A stretch of 64,000 bases of DNA from contig NZ_CP192599.1 of NCBI RefSeq assembly GCF_050632385.1, forward strand, positions 3,968,001 through 4,032,000, written 5' to 3'. Below the pieces are notes generated by a model, which ran no database searches, had not been told where the DNA came from, and saw only the letters and a program-made list of their open reading frames with translations. The translations under genes and the position numbers were made by a program. The DNA comes from Humitalea sp050632385. Its GTDB lineage: Bacteria; Pseudomonadota; Alphaproteobacteria; Acetobacterales; Acetobacteraceae. Below, piece after piece: positions 27,778 through 36,155 of the stretch. Each line of letters starts with the position of its first letter. Within the stretch, counting starts at the first letter, position 1.

Positions 27778-27832
27778 ACCGTTACGCCGCCCCCGGGGCA
27801 GACTTGGCGGTGCATAGCAAGGCCGCAGCCGC

Positions 27833-28909
27833 ATGGACGCGCCCGATACGCCGGCAACCCCGGCCCCGATGGAGGGGCACGGCGCCTACAACACCCGTTC
27901 CCAGGTCCAGGGTCACGGGCTGGCACCGGCCGTGGCCCTGTTCCGCACGGCCGCTACCCTCGTGCCCCTGCCGCACGGCCCCATCACCCTCGCCGATTTC
28001 GGTTGCTCCCAGGGCGGCAACTCGCTGACGCCGATGCGGGAGGCGATTGCCGTGCTGCGGGAACGGGCCGGTGCCACGCGCGACATCGCGGTCATCCACA
28101 CCGACCTGCCGGACAATGATTTTTCCACGCTGTTCCGGCTGCTGGCGACCGACCCCGCCAGCTACATGCGCGACGACCCCGATGTGTTCTGCGCCGCCAT
28201 CGGCCGGTCCTTCTACCAGCAGGTGCTGCCCGCCGACAGCCTGGCCCTGGGCTGGAGTTCCTGGGCCGTGCAATGGCTCAGCCGCACCCCGGCGCCGATC
28301 CCCGACCAGTTGCAGGTCGCCTTCAGCCGGGACCTGGCGGCGCGCACCGCCTATGCGGCCCAGGCGGCGGCGGATTGGCGCGTGTTCCTGACGCATCGGG
28401 GCCGCGAATTGCGCCCCGGCGGGCGGCTGGTGGTGGTGACCATGGCGCTCGATGACCTCGGGCGCTTTGGCTACGAACCGGTGATGCGCGCGATGCAGGC
28501 GGCGCTGGACGGCCTGGTCGCGGGGGGGCTTGTGACCGCCGATGAAGCCCATCGCATGGCGATCCCGACGGTCGGCCGCAGCCCCGACGACATCATGGCG
28601 CCCTTCAAGGCCGAGGGCTCCTTCGTCGGGCTGGTGGTCGAACAACTGGTGCCCTTCGCCGGCGAGGATACGCTCTGGGCCACGTTCCAGGCGGATGGCG
28701 ATGCCGAGGCGTTCGGCCGGGGCTGGGCGGCCTTCTGCCGCGCCTCGGTCTTCCCGACCCTGGCCGGGGCGTTGAATGGCGGGGCGGCGGACCCGCGCCG
28801 GGCGGTCTTCTTCGATGCGATGGACGACGCCATGGCCCGGCGCCTGGCCGCGGCGCCAACGCCGGTGCTGATCCCGTTGGTGATGATGACCCTGGCGAAG
28901 CGGGCGTAG
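27833..28909 (+). CDS. SABATH-type carboxyl methyltransferase
   Basis: The 358-residue protein looks like the SABATH family, best known from plants, where members methylate the carboxyl of salicylate, jasmonate, benzoate or indole-3-acetate, or the ring nitrogen of xanthines. Diagnostic blocks are all present: GHGAYNTRSQVQG at the N-terminus (substrate/SAM site), LADFGCSQGGNSL (SAM motif I), IHTDLPDNDFSTLFRLL, SFYQQVLPADSLALGWSSWA and FLTHRGRELRPGGRLVVV. Length matches the family (350-380). It lies 55 bases after the indolepyruvate oxidoreductase on the same strand, so an arylacetate-type acceptor is plausible but unproven. Confidence 0.83.
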   Translation: MDAPDTPATPAPMEGHGAYNTRSQVQGHGLAPAVALFRTAATLVPLPHGPITLADFGCSQGGNSLTPMREAIAVLRERAGATRDIAVIHTDLPDNDFSTLFRLLATDPASYMRDDPDVFCAAIGRSFYQQVLPADSLALGWSSWAVQWLSRTPAPIPDQLQVAFSRDLAARTAYAAQAAADWRVFLTHRGRELRPGGRLVVVTMALDDLGRFGYEPVMRAMQAALDGLVAGGLVTADEAHRMAIPTVGRSPDDIMAPFKAEGSFVGLVVEQLVPFAGEDTLWATFQADGDAEAFGRGWAAFCRASVFPTLAGALNGGAADPRRAVFFDAMDDAMARRLAAAPTPVLIPLVMMTLAKRA

Positions 28910-29081
28910 CGCATGGTCAGGATGCTTGGGAAAATGCGCGGGCCGGCATGCCAGGCCATGGGATGTCCGTCCTTGCGAAAGGGAAATGGTCCAGGCGGGA
29001 CTCGCGTGCCCGTGCCGCGCTAAAATCCCTGGCCGACCGGAGGCCAATCCCGGGCGCCCGGCGGCCAGGGAGAACCAAGCC

Positions 29082-29417
29082 ATGCCGTTCTTCATCATCC
29101 AGGGCAATTATTCGCACGCCGCCATGAAGGGGATGGTGGCCAAGCCCGAGGATCGGGCAGCCCCAGTGGCAAAGCTCTTGGAAAGCGTCGGCGGACGCCT
29201 CGTGTCCTACTACATGACGTTTGGCGACAGCGACTTCCACGTGACGGTGGAGGCGCCGGACGAACGTGCCATGCTCGCCGTCCTCGCGGCGGTGGGCGCG
29301 GGGCCGGGTGTGAGGGCACTTTCGACCACCTTGGCCATTCCGACCAACCAGGCGATGCAGTCCTTCGCGAAGGCGAAGGACATCGCGGCCGATTTCAAAG
29401 CGGCCGGGGCGGGCTGA
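29082..29417 (+). CDS. GYD-domain protein
   Basis: A 111-residue cytoplasmic protein of the GYD family, which is widespread and has no settled function. It has the family pattern FFIIQGNYSHAAMKGMV, a conserved VGGRLVSYYMTFGDSDFHVTVEAPD (the GYD/GDxD turn) and GVRALSTTLAIPTNQAMQSF. The ATG at 29082 follows GGGAGA at a normal distance; an upstream open frame is rejected. It is alone on its strand, with a hairpin shared with the convergent AsmA-like gene downstream. Confidence 0.85.
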   Translation: MPFFIIQGNYSHAAMKGMVAKPEDRAAPVAKLLESVGGRLVSYYMTFGDSDFHVTVEAPDERAMLAVLAAVGAGPGVRALSTTLAIPTNQAMQSFAKAKDIAADFKAAGAG

Positions 29418-29430
29418 GCCGCAGACGGAC

Positions 29431-29452
29431 GGCGGGGGGCGCTTCCCCCGCC
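29431..29452. terminator. Hairpin between convergent genes
   Basis: GGCGGGGG and CCCCCGCC form a perfect 8-base stem with a 6-base loop, 14 bases after the GYD stop and 33 bases beyond the opposing AsmA-like stop. There is no U-run, so it may act as a bidirectional 3' end structure rather than a strong intrinsic terminator. Confidence 0.5.
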
Positions 29453-29484
29453 GCCAGGCCATTTCCGGGTCATCCCGGGGTGCC

Positions 29485-31779
29485 CTACCGCGCGGGCTGC
29501 TGCGCCACCAAGCCAGCGCAGCGCCGGTCGTCACCGACGCCGAACTGGATCGTCGGCAACAGCGCCAGCGGCAGGGCGACAAACCCCAGTGCCACCGCAA
29601 TCCCGCCGCGGATGCCCAGTTCCAGGACCTCCGGCTGGATCGACGGGGCCTCGAAGGTCCCGCCGACCAGCATCGTGGTTTGCAGCGAGCCCACGGAAAA
29701 CCGCTTCCCATCGGTGCGCAGCCGCAGGTCCAGCGCCTCCCGCGCCAGGTCGATCGTGCCGGTGCCGGTGATCAGCGCATCGGTGGTGTCGAGCAGCATG
29801 GTCCGCGTCGTCATCACCCCCTGCCGCAGCCCGAAATCGGCGATGAAGCACTGGATATCCGTCCGCGCCGGCAGGCCGAGCGCCGACAGGATCGCGCTGC
29901 CGAAGCGCAGGCCCGACAGATCGACCATCAGCGACGACAGGTTGCCGCCGACCATGGTGAAGGTCATCTCGCCATCGCCGCGACCGGCGATCTCGGCGAT
30001 CGAACGCCCCGCGCCGGCGATCCGCGCCCGCCCGCCCAGCTTGCCCGCCCCATCGGCGATGCCTGTCGCACCCAGAAGCCGCGCGACGTCCAGCCGCTGG
30101 AAGCCGACGGTCGCCTCCGCGGCCAGGCTGCCGTCCTCGCGCGGGGTCAGCACGGCCTCGGTCGTGATCTGCCCCTCACCCATGCCGAAGCGCAGGGGAT
30201 GCAGGGTGATGACGCCATCGACCAGCTCCATCGCCACCCGCAGGTCGTCGAGCGGCATGTCCCGGCCCTCGATCCTTTCGCCGTGGTAGGTCAGGTGGAT
30301 ATTGGCCGACCGGATGCGCGGGATGTTGATCGGCGCGGAGGGCAGGGTGCGGCCCGGGCGCGCGTTGGTGGCGCCGGGGGTCGGTTCCTCGCCGATGAAG
30401 CCGGCCAGGTCCTTCAGGTCGACGCGGCGGGAGGTCAGGTTGGCGGTGACCTCCGCCCGGCGACGGGTTGGCGGCGGGACGGCCACGGCGGCGGCGACGG
30501 TCTCGGCGGCCGTGGTTCCGGCAGCGATGGTTCCGGCGGGGGGCGGCTGGGGGGCCGCGATGCCGCGTGGCGTCGGGTCGGGCCGTGGCGTGCCGCGGGG
30601 CGGATCGATCTGCACCTGGGCGCCGGGCGGATTGGCTTCGGTGGTGTTCGGGACGGGGGCCGGGGATGGCGCGGCGGCGGCTTCGGTGGCGGGCGCGGCC
30701 GGGGTTGTGGATGGCGCAGCGGCCCCGGCCTCGGGGTCCTTGGTGGCGCCGCCGATCACCGATACCACGATGTCGCTCTTGCCTTCCCCCGGCACCACCG
30801 GCGCGTCATCCGCCTTCACGCTTTGCCCGCTCGGCGCCACCGCCCGGCGCACCGGGGCCAGCGGCAGCTCGGCGGCGGGGCGCGCGGCGCGCGGGGCATA
30901 GACCACCTCGCCATTGATGTCGGTGCTGCCGACGCGCCCGGCCAGGTCGAAGAAACGATAGCGCCCATCGGCGAAATCCAGCCGCCCCGCCACGGCATAG
31001 GCCGGGGTCTGCGGGATCGGCACGCCTGTCAGCGGCGCCAGCAGCGCCATGCTCGGCCCGGCCATCACCAGCCACAGATCGGCGCCGCGCATGTCCAGCG
31101 GATCGCGCAGGGTGCCGCGCAGGGTGATGCGGGTCGGGCCATTGGCGATGGACATGCGCAGCGGCCAGGCCCGTGATTCCCCGAACAGTCCCGTCAACTC
31201 GCCGCCCGTCATGGCCGCGGTGATCGGTTGGCCGGCGTAGGTCCCGGTCGCGGAGGCGATGACGACCGGGGCATCGGTGCGCTCGGTCGCCACTGTCACG
31301 GTCAGGTCGGTCGCGACGCTTGGCAGGATCGCCCGCACCTGGCCCGCCGTCACGGTGACCCGGCCGATCCGCGGGCCGGTGACCACGGCCGCCGCATCGA
31401 CCATCAGCGCGGGGAAATCGGTATTGCCGATGCCATCGGCGGTTTCCAGCAGGGTCAGCACCGGGCGGTCCAGCGCGACCGAGGCGACCTCGAACCGCCC
31501 GGCCAACAACGCCCAACCGTTCAGCCGCGTCACGACCTGGGGCAAGACGGCAAAGGGCGGATCGGCGGGGAAGCCCGGCGGGTTGGCGATGCGCACATCG
31601 GTCAGCAGGATGTCGGTGTCGCGGCCGAAGCGCACGCCCAGATGCCCGATCGAGACCGGCCGGCCGATCTCGGCGCTGGCCCGGGCCTCGACCATCGGGA
31701 TCAGCCAGTCCCAGCGGAATACCAGCACCGCCACCAGCAGGGCCGCGACAATCCCGACCCCCCAGCGTGCTGCGCGCAT
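29485..31779 (-). CDS. AsmA-family envelope protein
   Basis: A 764-residue protein with an N-terminal membrane helix (WGVGIVAALLVAVLVFRWDW) and the opening AsmA pattern (EARASAEIGRPVSIGHLGVR, then FGRDTDILLTDVRIANPPGF). An Ala/Pro/Thr-rich low-complexity linker covers about residues 340-440. The C-terminal AsmA part contains VGGNLSSLMVDLSGLRFG, MLLDTTDALITGTGTIDL and LDLRLRTDGK. AsmA proteins act in the periplasm and are linked to outer-membrane assembly or lipid transport. ATG 31779 is chosen because GGGAG and GGAGG lie just before it. This is the second AsmA-like protein of the window; the two are distinct families by length and motifs. Confidence 0.87.
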   Translation of the reverse strand: MRAARWGVGIVAALLVAVLVFRWDWLIPMVEARASAEIGRPVSIGHLGVRFGRDTDILLTDVRIANPPGFPADPPFAVLPQVVTRLNGWALLAGRFEVASVALDRPVLTLLETADGIGNTDFPALMVDAAAVVTGPRIGRVTVTAGQVRAILPSVATDLTVTVATERTDAPVVIASATGTYAGQPITAAMTGGELTGLFGESRAWPLRMSIANGPTRITLRGTLRDPLDMRGADLWLVMAGPSMALLAPLTGVPIPQTPAYAVAGRLDFADGRYRFFDLAGRVGSTDINGEVVYAPRAARPAAELPLAPVRRAVAPSGQSVKADDAPVVPGEGKSDIVVSVIGGATKDPEAGAAAPSTTPAAPATEAAAAPSPAPVPNTTEANPPGAQVQIDPPRGTPRPDPTPRGIAAPQPPPAGTIAAGTTAAETVAAAVAVPPPTRRRAEVTANLTSRRVDLKDLAGFIGEEPTPGATNARPGRTLPSAPINIPRIRSANIHLTYHGERIEGRDMPLDDLRVAMELVDGVITLHPLRFGMGEGQITTEAVLTPREDGSLAAEATVGFQRLDVARLLGATGIADGAGKLGGRARIAGAGRSIAEIAGRGDGEMTFTMVGGNLSSLMVDLSGLRFGSAILSALGLPARTDIQCFIADFGLRQGVMTTRTMLLDTTDALITGTGTIDLAREALDLRLRTDGKRFSVGSLQTTMLVGGTFEAPSIQPEVLELGIRGGIAVALGFVALPLALLPTIQFGVGDDRRCAGLVAQQPAR

Positions 31780-31884
31780 ACCTCCACTCCCTGACATCGT
31801 CCGACCATGAACGCGCGGGCCGCGCGTCGGGTTGCGGGCGCCCAATCCCGGCGGCAGGTTATCGCCACATTCTGGAGCCAGCCG

Positions 31885-33465
31885 ATGACCGACCTGACCG
31901 CGTATGTCCCGCCGCCCTGGACCACGCAGCACTGGGCCGTGACAAAACCGGGCGCCGAGACCAGCGGCGGGGTCGTCGTCTGCCAGAACCATGATGCCGC
32001 GCGGGCCGGGATAGCGGTGCTGGATGCCGGCGGCAACGCGGCCGATGCGGCGGTTGCGGCGGCGCTGGCGCTGGCTTCGGTCGAACCCTGGAACTCCGGC
32101 CTGGGCGGCATCGGCTTCGCCGTCATCCGCCACCCGGATGGGCGGGCCGAGACGCTGGATTTTGGCCCGGTGGCGCCGGCCGGCCTGGATCCGTCGCTGT
32201 TCCCGCTGACCGGCAAGATCAAGCGCGACCTCTTCGCCTGGCCGGAGGTGGTGGGCGACGCCAATATCCATGGCCCGCTGTCCTTCGTGATCCCCTCCTC
32301 GGTCGCCGGCTACGGCTTGCTGCATGAGACCTATGGCAAGCTGACCCGCGCGCAGGTGTTCGGCCCGGCCGTGGCCCTGGCCCGGCGCGGTCTGCCGCAG
32401 GATTGGTTCACCACGCTGAAGGTCGCCAATGCGGCCTCGACCCTGAAGCTCTACGAGGAATCCGCCCGCATCTATCTGCCGGGCGGGCTGCCGCCGGTCG
32501 CCCCCTACCAGGGCACGCCGGGCTTCTTCCGCCAGGGCAACCTGGTGACGACCTTGGAACGCCTGCGCGACGCGGGCTGGCGCGATTTCTACGAGGGCGG
32601 GCTGGCCACCGACCTGGTCAAGGACGTGACCGCCCTGGGCGGCATCCTGACCGCCGCCGACCTGGCCGGCTGCCAGGCGGCGCTGCGCCCGGCGCTCGGG
32701 GTGGACTGGCGCGGCTTGGGCACCCTGTGGCTGGCGGGCGGGCTGACCGCGGCGCCGACCATGGCCGCGGTGATCGAGGGCATGGCCCGCGTGCCCGCCA
32801 CCGGCCCCGATGCGGCCTGGTATGTCGCGATGTCGCTGGCGATGCGGGATGCCTATGCCGAGCGCCTGTCGGGCCTGGGTGCCGCCAAGGAGACCTCGGA
32901 AACCTGCACCACCCACCTGACCGTCACCGACCGCGACGGCCTGTCGGTGTCGATGACCACCACCCTGTTGTCGTCGATGGGCAGCCGCGTGGTGCTGCCG
33001 ACGACGGGCGTGCTGATGAACAACGGCGTGATGTGGTTCGACCCGGCCCCCGGCAGCCCGAACCATTTTGCGCCCGGCGCCCGGCCGCTGTGCAACATGT
33101 GCCCGGCGATTTTTTCGGACGCCAGCGGTGGTCTGGTGGTGGCGGGGGGGGCCTCGGGCGGGCGCCGGATCCTGGCCAGCGTGTATCAACTGCTCGCCTT
33201 CCTGATCGACTTCCGCATGGCGCCGGAGGTTGCCGGGGCGCATCCCCGCATCGATGTCTCGGGGCCGGAGGGTGTGACCGCCGACCGCCGCCTGGGCGCC
33301 GACATCCTCGGCGCGCTGGCCCTGGCCGGGCCTTGCGAGGTCGTGGAGCACGCCGTCCTGCCGGTGAATTTCGCCTGCCCCAACGCAATCGTCTCAAACG
33401 GCGGGGTCCGGCGCGGGATCAGCGACGCGATGAGCCCCTGGAGCGCCGCCATCGGCCAGGGCTGA
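31885..33465 (+). CDS. Gamma-glutamyltransferase-like N-terminal-nucleophile hydrolase
   Basis: A 526-residue protein of the gamma-glutamyltransferase family, which cleaves itself before the catalytic threonine and then hydrolyses or transfers acyl groups from glutathione-like or other amides. The N-terminal HDAARAGIAVLDAGGNAADA and WNSGLGGIGFAVI, the nucleophile in ETCTTHLTVTDRDG (about residue 341) and the late LCNMCPAIFSDASGGLVVAGGASGGRRI are typical. No signal peptide is evident, so it is probably cytoplasmic and may not act on glutathione. ATG 31885 has TGGAGCC upstream and gives a sensible N-terminus. It is divergent from the AsmA gene. Confidence 0.88.
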   Translation: MTDLTAYVPPPWTTQHWAVTKPGAETSGGVVVCQNHDAARAGIAVLDAGGNAADAAVAAALALASVEPWNSGLGGIGFAVIRHPDGRAETLDFGPVAPAGLDPSLFPLTGKIKRDLFAWPEVVGDANIHGPLSFVIPSSVAGYGLLHETYGKLTRAQVFGPAVALARRGLPQDWFTTLKVANAASTLKLYEESARIYLPGGLPPVAPYQGTPGFFRQGNLVTTLERLRDAGWRDFYEGGLATDLVKDVTALGGILTAADLAGCQAALRPALGVDWRGLGTLWLAGGLTAAPTMAAVIEGMARVPATGPDAAWYVAMSLAMRDAYAERLSGLGAAKETSETCTTHLTVTDRDGLSVSMTTTLLSSMGSRVVLPTTGVLMNNGVMWFDPAPGSPNHFAPGARPLCNMCPAIFSDASGGLVVAGGASGGRRILASVYQLLAFLIDFRMAPEVAGAHPRIDVSGPEGVTADRRLGADILGALALAGPCEVVEHAVLPVNFACPNAIVSNGGVRRGISDAMSPWSAAIGQG

Positions 33466-33483
33466 CACGGAAATGTTTCGCTG

Positions 33484-33504
33484 ACAGCGCCACGGCGGCG
33501 CTGT
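33484..33504 (+). terminator. Hairpin between the GGT-like gene and the cytochrome gene
   Basis: ACAGCGCC and GGCGCTGT form a perfect 8-base stem around a 5-base loop, 18 bases after the stop of the upstream gene and before the cytochrome ribosome binding site. It may end the upstream transcript or stabilise its 3' end; no clear U-run follows. Confidence 0.45.
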
Positions 33505-33531
33505 TAGCCTCGGGTCGGAGGAGGAATGATC

Positions 33532-34404
33532 ATGACCCGACCGCAGCGTCACCGCATTGCCCTGGCCGCCCTGCTGGCGCTGGCCACATCCCCCGCCCTG
33601 GCCCAGCCCGACGCGGCGCTGCTCGCCCGCGGCCGCTACATCGGTGAGGTCGTGGGCGCCTGCGGCGCCTGCCACGACAGCGTCACCCCGACCATGCAGC
33701 CGATCCCCGGCATGGGCATGGCCGGCGGCCGGGTGTTTGACGAAGGCGTGTTCCGCGCCGTCGCCCCCAATATCACGCAGGACCGCGACACCGGCATCGG
33801 CGCCTGGACCGATGCCCAGATCGCCGCCGCGATCCGCGACGGGCACCGGCCCGATGGATCGCTGATCGGCCCGCCGATGCCGGTGGAATCGTATCGCCGC
33901 ATATCCGACCGGGATCTCGCGGCACTGATCGCCTGGCTGCGCACCGTGCCGCCCGTGCGCAACACGCCAACCGACCGCAGCCGCTACAGCTTCCCCCTGG
34001 CCGCCATGGGGCCGCCGGTCACCACCGTGCCGGAACCGCCCACGAACGACCCCGTCGCGCGTGGGCGCTACCTGGCGGTGAACCTCGCGCATTGCATGGA
34101 CTGCCATTCCGGCCAGCGGGCCACCGGCGGCGCCGACCCCGACCGGCGCGGCGCAACGGGGCTTGCGTTGGAAGGCCCCTGGGGCGTGGTCCGGGCGCGC
34201 AACATCAGCCCCCATCCCGACATGGGCATCGGCCGCTGGACCGACGCGCAGATCGTGGCCGCCATCACCACCGGCGTATCGGCCGACGGGCGGCCCCTGC
34301 AGCCGCCAATGGCCTTTCGCGGGCCGGTCTGGGCGCGGATGGACCCGGCCGACATGGCGGCCATCGTCGCCTACCTGCGGTCGCTGCCGCCGCAAGACGA
34401 GTAG
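33532..34404 (+). CDS. Exported diheme cytochrome c
   Basis: A periplasmic electron carrier of about 290 residues. A signal peptide (ALAALLALATSPALAQPD) is followed by two cytochrome c domains. The first heme site is CGACH (about residue 44) and the second CMDCH (about 188), each with a later region supplying the axial methionine (PPMP, PPMAF). Both halves carry the same NIT/NISpHpDxGIGxWTDAQI pattern, which points to an internal duplication and resembles the cytochrome subunit of membrane alcohol and aldehyde dehydrogenases. No dehydrogenase partner is adjacent. The ATG at 33532 is chosen because GGAGG lies seven bases before it, too close to the earlier ATG at 33526. Confidence 0.9.
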   Translation: MTRPQRHRIALAALLALATSPALAQPDAALLARGRYIGEVVGACGACHDSVTPTMQPIPGMGMAGGRVFDEGVFRAVAPNITQDRDTGIGAWTDAQIAAAIRDGHRPDGSLIGPPMPVESYRRISDRDLAALIAWLRTVPPVRNTPTDRSRYSFPLAAMGPPVTTVPEPPTNDPVARGRYLAVNLAHCMDCHSGQRATGGADPDRRGATGLALEGPWGVVRARNISPHPDMGIGRWTDAQIVAAITTGVSADGRPLQPPMAFRGPVWARMDPADMAAIVAYLRSLPPQDE

Positions 34405-34416
34405 GATTCATTGGGC

Positions 34417-34432
34417 GGGGGGCCTTCCCCCC
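34417..34432 (+). terminator. GC-rich hairpin after the cytochrome gene
   Basis: GGGGGG and CCCCCC pair across a CCTT loop, 12 bases after the cytochrome stop. It has the same style as the hairpins at 29431 and 35905-36124. It may be a 3' end structure; no U-run follows. Confidence 0.4.
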
Positions 34433-34479
34433 CTGCCACCCGGCGGGCGATCCTGGCGCCACACCGCCAGGCGCCCCGC

Positions 34480-35874
34480 ATGTCCGACACCGACCCCGCC
34501 CTGATGACCGCCGAGGCGCTCCTGGCGCTCTACGCCCGCCGTGCCCTGTCGCCGGTCGAAGCCCTGCAGGCGGTGACCGAACGCGTCGCCCGGCTGAACC
34601 CCTGGGTGAACGCCTTTGCCTGCCTGAACCCGCGCGCCCATGTCGCCGCCGGCGACAGCGCGCAGCGCTGGGCCTCCGGCCGCCCCATGGGGCTGCTGGA
34701 TGGAGTGCCGACCACGGTGAAGGACCTGGTGAACATCCAGGGCTTCCCCACCCGCCGCGGCAGCCGCACCACCGACGCGACCCCGGCGACCGAGGACGCC
34801 CCGCTGGTCACCGGCCTGAAGGCCGAAGGCGCCGTCATCATCGGAAAGACCACCACCACCGAATTCGGCTGGAAGACGCCCGGCGACTGCCCGCTGCACG
34901 GCATCACCCGCAACCCCTGGAACCGCGACCGCACCCCCGGCGGGTCCAGCAGCGGCGCGGGGGCCGCCGGGGCGGCGAGTTTCGGCCCGCTCCACGTCGG
35001 CACCGACGCCGGCGGGTCGATCCGCATCCCCGCCGCCTGGTGCGGGCTGGTGGGAGTAAAACCCAGTTTCGGCCGCATCCCGCAATGGCCGCATGGCGCG
35101 TTTTCCGGCGTCGCCTGCGCCGGGCCGATGACCCGCACGGTGCGCGACGCCGCCTTGATGATGTCGGCCATGGCGCGTTTCGACGCGCGCGATCCCTATG
35201 CGCTGCCGGATGACAAGCGCGACTGGCGGGATGACATCGAGGATGGCGTGACCGGGCTGCGCGTGGCGCTCGTCCGCCGCCACGGTTTTGACGCACCGCT
35301 GGATGCCGAAGGCGATGCCGCCCTGATCGCCGCCGCACGCATGCTGGAAGCCCAAGGCGCCATCGTCGAGGAGGCCGACCCCGCCCTGCCCGACACGCGC
35401 GCCATTTTTGGCCGCGTCTGGGGCGTGGCCCTGGCCCGGCTGGTCGCCTCGACCCCCGAAGAAAAACGCCCCCTGCTCGACGCCGGCATCGAGGAGGTCG
35501 CCCGCCGTCAGGCCGACATGCCCGCCACCGATTTCCTGGGCGCCGAATTGATGCGCATCGACGCCGCCCACGCCATGGCGCGCTTCCACCAGCGCTACGA
35601 TTTGATCCTGACCGCCGCCACCCCCACGGCGGCCATCGGCGCCGACCAACCGACGATCCGCCCGTGGGAGGCACTATGGCGCGACTGGGCGCCCTGGACC
35701 TTCGCCTTCAACCTGACCCGCCAGCCCGCGATCAGCGTGCCGGTCGGGCTGGACGAGGAGGGGATGCCGCGCGCCGTGCAGGTGGCGGCGGCACTGTATC
35801 GTGACGACCTGTGCTTCCGCGCCGCACGCGCGATCGAGCGTGCGGCGGCGGTGTCGAACGTGGCGCCGGTTTAG
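34480..35874 (+). CDS. Amidase-signature-family hydrolase
   Basis: A 464-residue amidase that hydrolyses a carboxamide by a Ser-Ser-Lys triad. The lysine is in TTVKDLVNIQGFPTRRGS, the glycine/serine-rich signature is TPGGSSSGAGAAGAASFG, and the nucleophile serine is in TDAGGSIRIPAAWCGLVGVKP. GatA, arylamidases and indoleacetamide hydrolases share this layout; no gatB or gatC is nearby, so it is a catabolic amidase rather than a tRNA amidotransferase. ATG 34480 (MSDTDPALM) is preferred to the upstream in-frame start. It is followed by the hairpin cluster. Confidence 0.92.
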   Translation: MSDTDPALMTAEALLALYARRALSPVEALQAVTERVARLNPWVNAFACLNPRAHVAAGDSAQRWASGRPMGLLDGVPTTVKDLVNIQGFPTRRGSRTTDATPATEDAPLVTGLKAEGAVIIGKTTTTEFGWKTPGDCPLHGITRNPWNRDRTPGGSSSGAGAAGAASFGPLHVGTDAGGSIRIPAAWCGLVGVKPSFGRIPQWPHGAFSGVACAGPMTRTVRDAALMMSAMARFDARDPYALPDDKRDWRDDIEDGVTGLRVALVRRHGFDAPLDAEGDAALIAAARMLEAQGAIVEEADPALPDTRAIFGRVWGVALARLVASTPEEKRPLLDAGIEEVARRQADMPATDFLGAELMRIDAAHAMARFHQRYDLILTAATPTAAIGADQPTIRPWEALWRDWAPWTFAFNLTRQPAISVPVGLDEEGMPRAVQVAAALYRDDLCFRAARAIERAAAVSNVAPV

Positions 35875-35904
35875 CCGGCTGCTGAAGACCGGGGGAGTGG
35901 CGCC

Positions 35905-35929
35905 TTGAGAGGGGCTTTGCCCCTCTCAA
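35905..35929. repeat. Hairpin 1 of the palindrome cluster
   Basis: TTGAGAGGGGC and GCCCCTCTCAA make a perfect 11-base stem with a TTT loop, 30 bases after the amidase stop. It can serve as the amidase 3' end structure and is the first of five perfect hairpins in 220 bases. Confidence 0.85.
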
Positions 35930-35939
35930 ACTCTCCCCA

Positions 35940-35961
35940 CCAAGGGGCCGTGGCCCCTTGG
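35940..35961. repeat. Hairpin 2 of the palindrome cluster
   Basis: CCAAGGGGCC and GGCCCCTTGG form perfect 10-base arms separated by only GT, so as a folded strand the loop must open a little. As duplex DNA it is an almost uninterrupted palindrome. Confidence 0.85.
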
Positions 35962-35975
35962 AAACCCACGGGATT

Positions 35976-36051
35976 TGGCAAGATCAAGGGAGGGGCATCG
36001 TGCTCCCTCGATCAAGGGAGCGCCCGTGATGCCCCTCCCTTGATCTTGCCA
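35976..36051. repeat. Hairpin 3: 24-base perfect inverted repeat with a nested hairpin
   Basis: Arms at 35976-35999 and 36028-36051 are perfectly complementary over 24 bases. The 28-base loop holds a second hairpin (GCTCCCT at 36002-36008 with AGGGAGC at 36015-36021). The string ATCAAGGGAG occurs in the left arm, again in the loop, and as its complement in the right arm, so the element looks built by duplication of one unit. It lies between convergent genes and overlaps no open frame with coding character. Confidence 0.9.
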
Positions 36052-36066
36052 GTACATCGCGCCGGT

Positions 36067-36086
36067 CCAGGGGCGGCGGCCCCTGG
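36067..36086. repeat. Hairpin 4 of the palindrome cluster
   Basis: CCAGGGGC and GCCCCTGG form an 8-base stem with a GGCG loop. The arms closely resemble those of hairpin 2. Confidence 0.8.
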
Positions 36087-36097
36087 TTGGGGGTGGT

Positions 36098-36124
36098 GTG
36101 GAGGGGGCGAACAGCCCCCTCCAC
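36098..36124. repeat. Hairpin 5 of the palindrome cluster
   Basis: GTGGAGGGGGC and GCCCCCTCCAC form an 11-base stem with a 5-base loop, 32 bases beyond the stop of the minus-strand cyclase gene, where it could act as that gene's 3' end structure. Confidence 0.85.
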
Positions 36125-36155
36125 GGCGCAACCTCCACGACCTTGCGCGACCCCA

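Noticed and set aside
24238..27834. A 1198-residue minus-strand open frame opposite the ferredoxin oxidoreductase gene
   Set aside because: It mirrors a well-identified gene, has Gln/Arg/His/Gly-rich composition without family motifs, and results from strong third-position GC bias.
29485..33351. The AsmA-like gene extended to 1288 residues
   Set aside because: The extra N-terminal part is antisense to the GGT-like gene; the ATG at 31779 has a strong ribosome binding site and opens with the AsmA membrane helix.
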